From Maribacter flavus (GTDB lineage: Bacteria > Bacteroidota > Bacteroidia > Flavobacteriales > Flavobacteriaceae): a stretch of 64,000 bases of DNA. Positions 19,201-27,069 of this stretch are shown here, piece by piece. The first letter of the stretch is position 1; every line of letters begins with the position of its first letter. The position numbers and the translations under genes were made by a program. The stretch is from contig NZ_VUOE01000002.1 in assembly GCF_008386635.1 (NCBI RefSeq), forward strand, positions 310,001-374,000. The letters run 5' to 3'. Below the pieces are notes generated by a model. That model was not told the origin of the DNA. It did not search any database and saw only the letters and a program-made list of their open reading frames with translations.

Positions 19201-19308
19201 GATCAATGCATCATAGGTTGATTCCAGTGTGAAGAAAATACTAGAACCGTGAAAGCCCACCCCAATAAAGAGTGCCAGAATTAGTAGTGTATTCGACCTT
19301 TGTTTCAT
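16219..19308 (-). CDS. Large GT-C-like membrane protein with soluble C-terminal domain
   Basis: 1029 residues. The first about 620 hold some 12 hydrophobic helices. The first periplasmic loop carries acidic residues in ESTYDALIHLFFADHY, as in GT-C glycosyltransferases that use lipid-phosphate sugars, and the family is often loosely annotated as '6-pyruvoyl-tetrahydropterin synthase-related'. Residues about 645-780 look NTF2-like (MAYYDALDFKEFTRAYSYIDP), and 800-1010 contain beta-rich FxLYD-type modules. A lipid-linked sugar made by the receiver-GT2 would be a fitting donor. It is the first gene of the leftward operon; a TACTTTTA -7-like box lies about 35 bp upstream. Activity is not proven by any motif I can see. 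Confidence 0.65.
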   Translation of the reverse strand: MKQRSNTLLILALFIGVGFHGSSIFFTLESTYDALIHLFFADHYAQSWFEPWDYRWYTGFTVQSYPPLVHQTIGILSYLGGLKFGMFTVALIGIVLFITGAYRFGLLITGDRKIAGYTSLLAVFSSTFIETLHIFGQLPSILALSILLHALPEIYLWIKSGKLRYLATSLSLIAVTVTSHHVTPIFGMVFFIFPLIGMVVMDATKDQVQHNRAITFKVFWFQFKKLFWRIVIFGFGSLILFVFCILPYWLNSKKNPITQVPIPHGSRDNFLEVTSSGLVFFLIPWGILLFLLPYIFYRFYSKRYLFFGLSFTILTILGTGGTTPIPRLALGETAFNILTLDRFTLWATIMALPIFGEFVFRLVEGDLRVYIQDRFGSIYHKIVGGSIAGGILLMVVFTMSLDYFRPSQPQKINMLPIVNFLGQDQHDQWRYLPLGFGDQMAWLSAQTNAMTVDGNYHSARRLPELTTRAIERLENSKFRGVEGIGSLQQFLTVPEKYNLKYIFSNDKFYDPILYFCGWQRLQQLENGIMVWEKLNVPPIPAIISKEDVSNWLKIIWGIIPLLTVIVAFIINIQWVWLRALKSKKLPEGLFLKYAVSYDKFSPKIVFTSHIWAFFLLIVFAYGGYQAYLNHAEQIAPKNVLMAYYDALDFKEFTRAYSYIDPNDQVSLSQYMLEVSVTDGILSSYAKLDSIGVDIIEESDNYAKANVHTQWITPLEKIKKDYEHDLIKVNGKWFIHAKGFDNDLPPDQFLSSNGTSYFNHGRRRITTQQTNHEDVLKQPVLEILKAKLVKFDNGYSIIGELQNVDDIPSDVVLKATLYNDENQELANYNAKYQMKHKLMPKEITSFRVDFEGIAWSSTKDTIPPTFDPDEFTPVSLSEQPTKFNLQCAGNSATTDLYKSVALQELHIEENSIRGTLFNFGIQEVTIPQLLLSYYNSDKELIWVDHRFLKEGVRIQRKQTFDFSLNDLNGIQTINNSLENCFVNGLPNASISRKMFPNRIPSHQENLFQPTPGRGFDFIKVEVNGYIGNPR

Positions 19309-19715
19309 TTTAAAGGTGTAGGAAAATATAACAATATAAAAGTAAATATATTGTGGTAGTTTCTTGTAGTCATAGGTCTATCAAAAAAAACCTTTCATCT
19401 ATAGAAAATCACCATCCGCCTTCGAGGATTAATTGAAAAGTTAAACCATCAGTAGTTTGATTAACGCCCACTTAGAAACTATTCCCGAAGAATTCCATTT
19501 TTGTTGAAGCCAACTTTATTAGAATTCTTAAGCCTACAGCAATGAATTTAAAAAATAATGCATTGTAGATCTTTCGTTGAACTTTTGTCTAGACCATAAA
19601 GTATACATGAATTCAGATTTGTTTTAGGAGTACTAATAATAATATATTGTCCTAATACTTACTATCAATTGCAGTATAGTAGGTTATAGTACAGATATAC
19701 TATAGTTTGAATTGA
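19309..19715. other. Intergenic gap, 407 bp
   Basis: AT-rich spacer between the GT-C-like gene (promoter side) and the end of the first universal stress protein gene. It marks the border between the polysaccharide locus and the sulfur island. No open frame, RNA gene or strong hairpin is evident. Confidence 0.4.
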
Positions 19716-20558
19716 TTAATTCAATGATTTAGGATTAATGGAAAGAATAGGAATTTTTATCTGCGATTCCATGGATTTAATCAAATCTTTATGGAACAGT
19801 CTTTTGAAAACTGATTGCTCTTCCCGCTCCAATAATGCAATCATGCTTGAGTTTTCATCACCAATGAACATCCTTAACCCAAGGGGTACCGTTTGGGCAT
19901 TAATAAGGTGAAAGGATATGCTTTCTCCTGGTATTTTTTCAAGCAAGATTTCCTTGAACCATTCCATTTGTTCACCTTCTTTAGTGTTTTCATCGGTAGT
20001 CACATGGACAATTTTAACAGTAACTTCTTTGTGAGGAAAAAGCTGTTTCAATTCAGAAATTGCGCGGACATCCGCGTTCTCAAAATCGGTGGCATAGGCA
20101 ATCGAGGTAATGGTCGAATATTCAAAGGTGTTAGGTACGATCAATAATTTGCAATTGACATTCTTGAGCAGCTTATTGGCAATATTTCCAGAGAACATCC
20201 CTCTCTTGGTATGTTCGTCCTTCATGCCCACCAGTACAAGTTCACAGTTTAAGGTTAAGGCGTATTCCAAAATGGTATCGGCAATCGAAATACCATATTC
20301 GGCCCAAAAGTGGATTGAAAGTTTTTGTTGGTCCTTTATCCCGTTTTCCCTGTAATATCGGGTTAACAGCTCCAATTTTTCTCCTTTGAGGCTACGCTGT
20401 AACTGTTCCTCAGTTTTAATGGTTCTTCCGGCTACTGGTGGAATATCGTACACATAGAGAAGAACCAATTGAGCGTTCAGCTGAAGCGATAATTTTTGGG
20501 CATATCGTAAAGCTGATACCGAGTTCTCATTGCAATCTGTGGCGTAAAGAATGGTCAT
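19716..20558 (-). CDS. Universal stress protein, tandem UspA domains
   Basis: 280 residues with two Usp domains (about 1-140 and 150-280). The first opens TILYATDCNENSVSALRYAQ and has the GMKDEHTKRGMFSGNIANKLL region near the ATP-binding loop; the second opens SIAYATDFENADVRAI. Function is a stress or energy-state response protein of unknown target in the cytoplasm. An FNR-like palindrome with a TAGTTTGT box lies just upstream (20581-20624). The other Usp gene at 36565 has the same arrangement, suggesting shared redox or oxygen control. Confidence 0.88.
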   Translation of the reverse strand: MTILYATDCNENSVSALRYAQKLSLQLNAQLVLLYVYDIPPVAGRTIKTEEQLQRSLKGEKLELLTRYYRENGIKDQQKLSIHFWAEYGISIADTILEYALTLNCELVLVGMKDEHTKRGMFSGNIANKLLKNVNCKLLIVPNTFEYSTITSIAYATDFENADVRAISELKQLFPHKEVTVKIVHVTTDENTKEGEQMEWFKEILLEKIPGESISFHLINAQTVPLGLRMFIGDENSSMIALLEREEQSVFKRLFHKDLIKSMESQIKIPILSINPKSLN

Positions 20559-20580
20559 AGGTTTACTTTTTGGGTTTCCT

Positions 20581-20624
20581 ACAAACTATTCAAAACTATT
20601 GGGTTAGGGCATGATAAAAGTCAT
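20581..20624 (-). promoter_or_regulatory. Crp/Fnr-type operator and -7 box, Usp gene (variant class)
   Basis: On the minus strand ATGAC-TTTT-ATCAT (20611-20624) is followed after exactly 22 nt by TAGTTTGT (20581-20588). The same box and spacing recur upstream of the second Usp gene. The half-site resembles FNR-type TGAY more than the GTAAC class found around it. Confidence 0.6.
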
Positions 20625-20707
20625 ACCAAATCAACCGTAAAATTAATAGGTTGTACGTTTTTCCTGTTTTGCAGTATTGAAAAAACGAGTAGTTTTATGA
20701 CCTACCT

Positions 20708-21121
20708 TTAGTGCGGTAGTCTATCCTTCATCAATCCGTACAAAAATGTCCCGAAAATGGATGCGATGATTACCACAATGATGGGAACATAACCTACTCC
20801 TACCAAAGTAAACATGGGTCCTGGACAAGCACCGGCCAAGGCCCAGCCCAATCCAAAAAGGATACCCCCAATCATATATCGGCTAAAACTTTTGGCCTTG
20901 GGCGGTAGTTGAATCGTCTCCCCATAAAAAGATTTAATGGGAACTCTCTTAATCAATTGTACCAGAATAATCCCAATGATTACCGTAGAACCGATAATCC
21001 CGTACATATGGAAGGATTCAAATTTGAACATTTCATAGATCCTGAACCAGGAGGCCGCTTCAGATTTGAACATGGTGATTCCGAATATGATTCCGATAAA
21101 CAAATACGCTAGTGTTCTCAT
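20708..21121 (-). CDS. YeeE/YedE-like sulfur transporter half (DUF6691)
   Basis: 137-residue membrane protein with four hydrophobic helices and the signature GLGWALAGACPGPMF, whose Cys is the conserved thiosulfate/sulfur-handling residue of YeeE/YedE proteins. It is the second half of a split transporter: the partner at 21125-21682 ends 3 bp upstream. Such pairs are common beside sulfide oxidation and persulfide dioxygenase genes and are thought to move thiosulfate or related sulfur compounds. Transcribed from the operator at 21699-21743. Confidence 0.88.
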   Translation of the reverse strand: MRTLAYLFIGIIFGITMFKSEAASWFRIYEMFKFESFHMYGIIGSTVIIGIILVQLIKRVPIKSFYGETIQLPPKAKSFSRYMIGGILFGLGWALAGACPGPMFTLVGVGYVPIIVVIIASIFGTFLYGLMKDRLPH

Positions 21122-21124
21122 AGT

Positions 21125-21682
21125 TTAAAAAAGTAAGGGGAAAATAAGATGTATCATAACCAAACCTCCAATAAAAAAACCGACAACCGCTATTAAGGAA
21201 GGCAATTGTAGATTGCTAAGGCCGGAGATAGCATGGCCAGAAGTACAACCTCCGGCATAGCGTGTTCCAAATCCGACCAAAATACCACCAACTGTTAATA
21301 GTAGAATACTTTTTATATCGGTCAAGGCATTCATATCAAATAGTTCTGTGGGTAAATAGGCCTTTCCGGCACTACTAAAACCTAATTCGTTAAGGGTAGC
21401 TACCGTATCTGGATTGATGGCGACCGCGGCATCGGTGGTCATAAAATGTGAACCGATAAAGCCACCTATAATGGCCCCTAGTACAACTATCAGGTTCCAA
21501 CGTTGTGCCTTCCAATCAAATCTAAAAAAATCCGATTTCTTTCCGGCACCACAGATGGTACATAGGGTCCTTAAATTGGAAGACATCCCAAAATTCTTCC
21601 CTACCATCAATAACAAAAACATGACCAAGGCGATCATGGGCCCGGAGACATACCAAGGCCAAGGTTCATAAATCCAGTCCAT
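21125..21682 (-). CDS. YeeE/YedE family sulfur transporter half
   Basis: 185-residue membrane protein with about five hydrophobic helices and the YeeE signature GTRYAGGCTSGHAISGLSNL, containing the conserved Cys. The loop CTICGAGKKSDFF adds two further cysteines. With the gene 3 bp downstream it forms the two-part YeeE/YedE transporter, predicted to import thiosulfate or a related sulfur species across the inner membrane. First gene of its operon; the palindrome GTAAC-TATT-GTTAC lies 48-61 bp before its start. Confidence 0.9.
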   Translation of the reverse strand: MDWIYEPWPWYVSGPMIALVMFLLLMVGKNFGMSSNLRTLCTICGAGKKSDFFRFDWKAQRWNLIVVLGAIIGGFIGSHFMTTDAAVAINPDTVATLNELGFSSAGKAYLPTELFDMNALTDIKSILLLTVGGILVGFGTRYAGGCTSGHAISGLSNLQLPSLIAVVGFFIGGLVMIHLIFPLLF

Positions 21683-22073
21683 AGCAACTATTATGGCACA
21701 AATATATGACTTTGATCAGGTTTTTGTATGTAACAATAGTTACACATCACTGCCTGGGCCCACAATAGGAAAGCTATGCTGTATGGAAAACCAAACTTTC
21801 GTGTATTGTAAACAGTCCAAAGAAAATCACTTGTATATGCTCCGAAGTTGATTTAATTTAGGAACAGGGAATCCAATTGTGACCGAATAATTCAGTCATT
21901 TCAAGAAATGTTCCTGGTACTTCCATGGCCGCCCGCAACGATGACCAATATTTTTAGGCTCAACCAAATAAACTTAAAAAATTGGATAACGGGGTTCATC
22001 ATGAAAAAGCGCTTGGATTTTGAAATTCGTTGTGTCATTGCATCAAGGATTGGATTGAATTGAAAGTTTATAG
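21683..22073. other. Intergenic region, 391 bp
   Basis: Between the YeeE/YedE operon and the end of the first SQR-like gene. Bases 21699-21743 hold the operator and promoter of the transporter operon. The rest is unassigned. A short leftward open frame here (21901-22095) encodes a hydrophobic C-terminal stretch but overlaps the SQR-like stop and has no other support. Confidence 0.5.
21699..21743 (-). promoter_or_regulatory. GTAAC-N4-GTTAC operator and -7 box, YeeE/YedE operon
   Basis: Perfect palindrome arms GTAAC-AATA-GTTAC at 21730-21743. On the minus strand a perfect TATATTTG box (21699-21706) follows after 23 nt, the only site in the set with 23 rather than 22. Confidence 0.85.
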
Positions 22074-23528
22074 TTATTCCGGAATGAGCCACCAAAACGG
22101 CCTCATTTTGGCTTTATAAAGAAATGCGTAATGTAGTGCCAGTTTTAGCCAATGGCCCGCCAGACCTATTTCCCCAAAGGTTTTTTTAAGTTGTCTTCCC
22201 TGGGTATCCGGGTACTTTTTGTAGTCCGGCACAATGGGATAAGTGGTTATGCTTATGCCACTACCTTGGGTCATACCGTATCCAGCGGACGCGATACAGG
22301 CCGCTCCCATATTCCCGAGCGAACCTTTGTGGTGGAGTTCCTTTTTGCCCTTAATGGTATCGATAATATTGTCCGCTACCAGCTTGGCGGTAATTCCTGA
22401 TGGCATTCCTGTCCTTGGTGGTGCAGGAGAAATGGTGGTTCCGTTTCTGCTTACCCTAGGTCTTGAAATGGCATGGGGAGGCGCAAAAGCGATGCCCGGA
22501 GCAAATATATTGGCGTAGGACGGGTTTTGATAGGTTTCTGGCCAATCCTGAACGCTCCATTCCTCATAGGGTTTTGGTGTATAATCGGCATCCACGATCA
22601 TAAAACCATTGAAAAGTTTTTCGGTAATATCATTTTGATTTTTATCATACGCTTTGAATCCGTGTCCGGAAAAGGCCGGTATGAGCATAGCAAAGTCATA
22701 GGTTTCTGATTTGAACTCCCCTTCCAGATTTTCGTAATGCGCCACTCCGTCCTCTATTTTGTTCACTCCGGCCCCCAAAATCCATTGGATGCCCCGGTCC
22801 TCAAAGACCATTTCTACCATTTCACTGGATTTCATGATATTGCTTCCATAGCTTAGGAGCATTCCGTCCATGCCAAAGTCCCCTAATTTGGGTTCGTTTG
22901 ATATCCAGACTATCTCTGCCTTATCCCTAACCTTGTGTCGCCTTAGTTCCTGTTCCACATTGAGGATGTACTCAAACGCGGCACCTTGACAGGTCGATTT
23001 TGCATGGCCCGTACCAATGAGAATCTTCGTTTTTACACCCTGCTTCATTTGCTTGATCAAATCATCAAGTGCATGCCAAGCATGTTCTGCGTGCGAATAC
23101 GTGCACACGGAATATGCCTTGTTGGTTCCGGGGTTTAATCCCTCCGTCATTTCAAAGGCAAGTTTAGGCCCGGTCGCATTGATTAGGTAGTCATAGGTGA
23201 CCTTTTCGGTTTTTCCCCTTTTTTCCCCGGCCACATATTCTATTGTTACAAAAGGTTTGTCTGTTTCCAAATCCCCTTCCGGAAAAAAGGTCATGACCTT
23301 TGCCTGTTTGTAACCGATGCCTTTTTTCTTATAAAGGGGCTCCAGCGGAAAGAGGATTTCCTTTGATCGCATCCTTCCAATGCCCACCCAAATATTGGAG
23401 GGAATCCATTGGTAATTGCTGTTGGGCGATACTACGACTACCTCATGTTCTTTGGGCAGTTTTCTTCGCAGGTGGGTCGCCGCAACGTGGCCGGCGATAC
23501 CGGCACCTAATATGACTATTTTGGACAT
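22074..23528 (-). CDS. Sulfide:quinone oxidoreductase-like flavoprotein
   Basis: 484-residue FAD protein of the SQR/flavocytochrome c sulfide dehydrogenase superfamily. An N-terminal dinucleotide fold IVILGAGIAGHVAATHL is followed by a second Rossmann segment ILIGTGHAKSTCQG. Cysteines at 142, 180 and 411 (SVCTYS, STCQGA, GAACIASAG) are well placed for the persulfide-forming redox cysteines of SQRs. The C-terminal part is amphipathic and aromatic (FLYKAKMRPFWWLIPE), as expected for monotopic membrane attachment. It would oxidise sulfide at the membrane and reduce quinone. It differs strongly from the second SQR at 33664. Its promoter carries a GTTAC-AAAT-GTTAC site. Confidence 0.82.
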   Translation of the reverse strand: MSKIVILGAGIAGHVAATHLRRKLPKEHEVVVVSPNSNYQWIPSNIWVGIGRMRSKEILFPLEPLYKKKGIGYKQAKVMTFFPEGDLETDKPFVTIEYVAGEKRGKTEKVTYDYLINATGPKLAFEMTEGLNPGTNKAYSVCTYSHAEHAWHALDDLIKQMKQGVKTKILIGTGHAKSTCQGAAFEYILNVEQELRRHKVRDKAEIVWISNEPKLGDFGMDGMLLSYGSNIMKSSEMVEMVFEDRGIQWILGAGVNKIEDGVAHYENLEGEFKSETYDFAMLIPAFSGHGFKAYDKNQNDITEKLFNGFMIVDADYTPKPYEEWSVQDWPETYQNPSYANIFAPGIAFAPPHAISRPRVSRNGTTISPAPPRTGMPSGITAKLVADNIIDTIKGKKELHHKGSLGNMGAACIASAGYGMTQGSGISITTYPIVPDYKKYPDTQGRQLKKTFGEIGLAGHWLKLALHYAFLYKAKMRPFWWLIPE

Positions 23529-23544
23529 GGTCTTAATTTTACAT

Positions 23545-23588
23545 TAAATATAAAACCAAGTCGGTTTGCCCACAGTTACAAATGTTAC
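23545..23588 (-). promoter_or_regulatory. Operator and -7 box, first SQR-like gene
   Basis: On the minus strand GTAAC-ATTT-GTAAC (23575-23588; one arm off by one base from the palindrome), then 22 nt, then TATATTTA (23545-23552). The site is 47-60 bp before the ATG, the same offset as for cydA. Confidence 0.75.
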
Positions 23589-23590
23589 AC

Positions 23591-23618
23591 AAAAAAAAGA
23601 GCACCAAAGTTGGTGCTC
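23591..23618 (-). terminator. Rho-independent terminator of cydAB
   Basis: Stem GAGCACCA / TGGTGCTC with a short loop, followed on the minus strand by eight T. It lies 27 bp after the cydB stop codon. Confidence 0.9.
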
Positions 23619-23644
23619 CTCAAAAAACAGCCATTGCTCATACC

Positions 23645-24685
23645 TCAATAACTGGTATCGTCCAATTTTACCTTTCCGTGGAAGGTTTTGTATAAAAATA
23701 AAAAGTACCCCGCCAAAAGTGGCGCTCCGATCAAAACGATGGTCAGCATAATGCCCAATGATTTTTGAGAGGATGCCGCATTGTAAATGGTTACACTGTA
23801 TTCAGGATCTATGGTAGAGGGTAGGAGTACTGGATAGAGCTGGAATGCCACCAACATCAACAAAAACGCCATGATCAGCGATGAAAAGACCAATGCCTGG
23901 GAATACTTTTTTTTGGAGACCAATCTTGGAACGTTGGCAACGGCCAAAAAAGCCATAACGGGGAGAAGGAAAAAGATTGGTTGTTCCTTGAATTTATCGG
24001 TTACTCCATGAAGGAATGTTAGGGTGTACAAAGAGGTAATGGCAAAGCTAATGATAAAGAATACCATACCCTTTTTCAGAAGGTAGGACAGCCTGTCGTG
24101 CAGCTTTCCTTCGGTCTTTAACAACAAGAAAATCGCCCCTTGGGTCATAAAAATGGATAAGGTAGTGAGGCCTGTCATTAGCGCATAGGGATTTAAAAAG
24201 GTAAAAAAGATTCCGCCCCTGTATTCAAAATTTGCATGAAGCTCAAAGCCTTGTAGAATGTTTCCAAGAACAACGCCCAAAAGAAAACCTATAAGCGTAT
24301 TTGAGACAAAATAGACGATATCCCAAGTTTTTCGCCACCAGGTCATTTCTTCCGAACTTCTAAATTTTATGGCGGCCGAACGAAGCACAAGCAGCATCAA
24401 AAACAACATGAAGGGTATATACATGGCCGAAAGCATGGTTGCATACATGACAGGAAAGCCCGCGAAGAGGGCACCTCCACCTATAATCAACCAGACTTGG
24501 TTTGCGTCCCACAGCGGACCAATGGCGTTTATGGCGATGCGCCTGCTCAAGTCCTTTCTAAAAAAGAGATGCCAAGCACCTGCACCGTAATCAAAGCCTT
24601 CCAAAATCGCATAGCCGGAAAACAAAAGCCCAACGACCAAGTACCATAAAGTGGGGTAATCAATTCCTAGAAATGTTTCCATCAT
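23645..24685 (-). CDS. cydB: Cytochrome bd quinol oxidase subunit II
   Basis: 346-residue membrane protein with about nine hydrophobic helices and the conserved CydB opening (GLLFSGYAILEGFDYGAGAWHL) and GPLWDANQVWLIIGGGALFAGFP block. It partners subunit I in the quinol:O2 oxidoreductase of the inner membrane. It starts 7 bp after cydA and is followed by a terminator. Bd oxidases have high oxygen affinity and, in characterised cases, resist sulfide, which suits this sulfur-oxidising neighbourhood. Confidence 0.95.
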   Translation of the reverse strand: MMETFLGIDYPTLWYLVVGLLFSGYAILEGFDYGAGAWHLFFRKDLSRRIAINAIGPLWDANQVWLIIGGGALFAGFPVMYATMLSAMYIPFMLFLMLLVLRSAAIKFRSSEEMTWWRKTWDIVYFVSNTLIGFLLGVVLGNILQGFELHANFEYRGGIFFTFLNPYALMTGLTTLSIFMTQGAIFLLLKTEGKLHDRLSYLLKKGMVFFIISFAITSLYTLTFLHGVTDKFKEQPIFFLLPVMAFLAVANVPRLVSKKKYSQALVFSSLIMAFLLMLVAFQLYPVLLPSTIDPEYSVTIYNAASSQKSLGIMLTIVLIGAPLLAGYFLFLYKTFHGKVKLDDTSY

Positions 24686-24692
24686 GTCGGGT

Positions 24693-26048
24693 TTATGTGT
24701 ATTTCAAAAATTCATCTGGGTTTTTGGCCTCTTCATAGGGCCCGTGTTTTATTTTCTTGTTCAAGGAGTACAAAAACAATAAAAATAGGATGGCATAAAC
24801 GACTAGAAATAAAATCAGCGAGAAAAGAATTTGATTTGCCGATACTTCCTGTGAAAAGGCCTCACTGGTTTTTAAGTGGCCATAGACCACCCAAGGTTGC
24901 CTTCCCATTTCCGCGGCAAACCAGCCCACCTGATTGGCTATCTGCGGTAGCAATACCGAAAACATAAAAATGCGCAGCAACCATTTTTTCTCGAACAAAG
25001 TACCCCGCCACCACAAAAAGCTTGCATAAAGGGTCAACAAGATCAAAAACATTCCAATGGAGACCATAATATGGTAAAACTGAAATACCGCATTGACCTG
25101 TGTAGGTATTTCATCCTTGGGAAAAGCATTCAAACCCTTTATAGGCGCCTCAAAATCCTGATGTACCAAATAGGACAATCCACCAGGGATTCCCATACCG
25201 GTAACTTTTTGGGATTCGTTGTCCACCCAACCAAATAGATAGAGATCCGCTGCTTCGGATGCATTATAGTGACCTTCCATTGCGGCCAATTTAGCGGGCT
25301 GGTTTTTGGCGACGCCATCCGCAGAACTATGACCGGAGACCAATTGCATCAATGATACGATCGTTGCTATCGCCAAGGAAATCTTGAATGCCTTTTTGGA
25401 AATCTCTATATACCTTCCCTTTAAAAGGTAATAGGCATGTACGCTCAAGACCATAAAAGCACCGGCCAAAAAGGCACCCTGCCAAACATGGATTATTCTA
25501 TCCATACTCGACGGATTGAAAACCATGGCCCAAAAATCCGTTACCTCGGCCCGTGCGTTCAGACCTTCGCCCACAATGTGATATCCGGCAGGGGTCTGTT
25601 GCCAACTATTGGCCACCACGATCCAAATGGCGGAAAACATGGAACCCAAAAAAACACCGATCGTGGAAATGAAGTGCACTTTTGGCGAAACGCGGTTCCA
25701 GCCGAAAATCAAGATGCCCAAAAAGGTACTTTCCAGACCAAAGGCAAAGAGCCCTTCGGCGGCCAGCGCGCTTCCAAAAATATCACCTACATATTTGGAG
25801 TACACGGACCAATTGGTACCGAATTCAAACTCCATAATGATACCTGTGGCCACGCCAATACCAAAGGTGATGGCAAATATTTTCAACCAAAACCTAGTTA
25901 GGACCTCATATTGTTTGTTGCCCGTTTTTAGGTACAGTCCTTCCAAAACCACCATTATCAAGCCTATTCCTATGCTCAAGGGTGGATAGATGTAATGAAA
26001 GGCTACTGTGAAAGCGAATTGAATTCTGGCGAGAATCTCTACATCCAT
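24693..26048 (-). CDS. cydA: Cytochrome bd quinol oxidase subunit I
   Basis: 451-residue haem-bearing subunit. His18 in QFAFTVAFHYIYPP corresponds to the b595 ligand; a conserved His lies in VLSVHAYYLL and the Met region is GWFAAEMGRQPWVVYG, matching the b558 ligands. The periplasmic Q-loop is short, as in non-enteric CydA. It catalyses quinol oxidation and reduction of O2 to water without proton pumping. It heads a cydAB operon whose promoter contains one of the Crp/Fnr-type palindromes of this island. Confidence 0.96.
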   Translation of the reverse strand: MDVEILARIQFAFTVAFHYIYPPLSIGIGLIMVVLEGLYLKTGNKQYEVLTRFWLKIFAITFGIGVATGIIMEFEFGTNWSVYSKYVGDIFGSALAAEGLFAFGLESTFLGILIFGWNRVSPKVHFISTIGVFLGSMFSAIWIVVANSWQQTPAGYHIVGEGLNARAEVTDFWAMVFNPSSMDRIIHVWQGAFLAGAFMVLSVHAYYLLKGRYIEISKKAFKISLAIATIVSLMQLVSGHSSADGVAKNQPAKLAAMEGHYNASEAADLYLFGWVDNESQKVTGMGIPGGLSYLVHQDFEAPIKGLNAFPKDEIPTQVNAVFQFYHIMVSIGMFLILLTLYASFLWWRGTLFEKKWLLRIFMFSVLLPQIANQVGWFAAEMGRQPWVVYGHLKTSEAFSQEVSANQILFSLILFLVVYAILFLLFLYSLNKKIKHGPYEEAKNPDEFLKYT

Positions 26049-26064
26049 GATGATAGCTTTGATA

Positions 26065-26108
26065 TAAAATTACAACTGGGATATATTTTGTTCTGTAATA
26101 TGGGTTAC
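26065..26108 (-). promoter_or_regulatory. Operator and -7 box, cydAB
   Basis: On the minus strand GTAAC-CCAT-ATTAC (26095-26108, one mismatch), then exactly 22 nt, then TAATTTTA (26065-26072). Site is 47-60 bp before the cydA ATG. Confidence 0.78.
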
Positions 26109-26152
26109 AAATTGGAAAATTTAACATTTAGTTCTTTCTCAAAATGAAGCCC

Positions 26153-26196
26153 AAAAAAAATCGGCCAATTTAAACAGGCTCTCTTAAATCGACCGA
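26153..26196 (-). terminator. Terminator after peroxiredoxin gene
   Basis: Minus-strand stem TCGGTCGATTTAA / TTAAATTGGCCGA (two G-T wobbles), 10-nt loop, then eight T. Directly downstream of the peroxiredoxin stop. Confidence 0.88.
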
Positions 26197-26208
26197 TGGT
26201 AATGAGGA

Positions 26209-26874
26209 TTAAATGCTTTTTTTGGCTAAATACCAATCCACTTTTTCCAGGGAATCGTCATTAATGCGTTCATTCAGCTCATCCAAGGTTTTTGGAGGTC
26301 CAACGATGACCTTATCACCTTTTTTCCAATCCAAGGGCATGGCCACTTTATGCTTATCAGAAGTCTGTAGTGCTTCCAAGGCCCTAAGGATTTCGTCCAT
26401 ATTCCTACCAACATTTAAGGGGTAATACATTATTAACCGTATTTTTTTACTTGGGTCAATAAAGAATACGGCACGTACGGCTGCGGTTTCACTTTCATTG
26501 GGTTGGAGCATTCCATACAGTTTGGACACTTTCATATCCAAGTCGGCAATAATCGGAAAATCAAAATAGACACCTGTGTTTACCCGTACATTTTGCACCC
26601 AGCCCAAGTGCGCGTGAATGCTATCGATACTTAAACCCAAGAGTTCTGTATCAAGGGCATCGAATTCTCCCTTTCTAGTGGCAAAACCGCTCATTTCAGT
26701 AGTACAAACGGGTGTAAAATCGGCCGGATGGGAGAACATCACCACCCATTTGTCCTTGGCGAAATCAGAAAATTTGATTTTACCTTTTGTTGTTATAGCT
26801 GTAAAATCGGGTGCTTGGTCCCCAATTCTTGGCATGGGATTCACATTTTCAGAATTGACATTTTCAGTACTCAT
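26209..26874 (-). CDS. 1-Cys peroxiredoxin (Prx6/AhpC-TSA type)
   Basis: 221 residues, the normal length for the Prx6 group. The active site PADFTPVCTTEM gives peroxidatic Cys57 with Pro50 and Thr54. The downstream Arg lies in the C-terminal half (ESETAAVRAVFF). No second resolving cysteine is present. It reduces peroxides in the cytoplasm using an external thiol. It is controlled by a perfect GTAAC-N4-GTTAC site, which places peroxide or persulfide defence in the same regulon as sulfide oxidation. Confidence 0.92.
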   Translation of the reverse strand: MSTENVNSENVNPMPRIGDQAPDFTAITTKGKIKFSDFAKDKWVVMFSHPADFTPVCTTEMSGFATRKGEFDALDTELLGLSIDSIHAHLGWVQNVRVNTGVYFDFPIIADLDMKVSKLYGMLQPNESETAAVRAVFFIDPSKKIRLIMYYPLNVGRNMDEILRALEALQTSDKHKVAMPLDWKKGDKVIVGPPKTLDELNERINDDSLEKVDWYLAKKSI

Positions 26875-26908
26875 AATAGATATTTATTATTGTTAATTTA
26901 ATTTTTGA

Positions 26909-26952
26909 TAAATTTATATTATCGATTTTCATTCCGAAGTAACCTGGGTTAC
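26909..26952 (-). promoter_or_regulatory. GTAAC-N4-GTTAC operator and -7 box, peroxiredoxin
   Basis: Perfect arms GTAAC-CTGG-GTTAC (26939-26952); on the minus strand 22 nt later TAAATTTA (26909-26916). No -7 box is seen at 22 nt on the plus side, so this site serves the peroxiredoxin gene only. Confidence 0.85.
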
Positions 26953-27021
26953 ATAGCTGTCTTTTTAACATTTTTTGAACTTTTTTCCTTTTTTTATCCA
27001 TTTTTATTTTTCTTCCCTTTT

Positions 27022-27065
27022 GTGACAAAAGTCACTTTGTAAAACTATTTGTCGATTTACTTTTG
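27022..27065 (+). promoter_or_regulatory. GTGAC-N4-GTCAC operator and promoter, copper-receptor operon
   Basis: Perfect palindrome GTGAC-AAAA-GTCAC (27022-27035), then 22 nt, then a perfect TACTTTTG box (27058-27065). A TTTG at 27036-27039 is the -33 element, directly abutting the palindrome. The predicted transcription start falls at about 27069-27071, on the ATG at 27070, so the message may be leaderless. Confidence 0.82.
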
Positions 27066-27069
27066 CCGG

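Noticed and set aside
21901..22095. Short leftward frame encoding a 64-residue hydrophobic peptide
   Set aside because: It overlaps the end of the SQR-like gene, has no promoter or recognisable family, and is likely chance.
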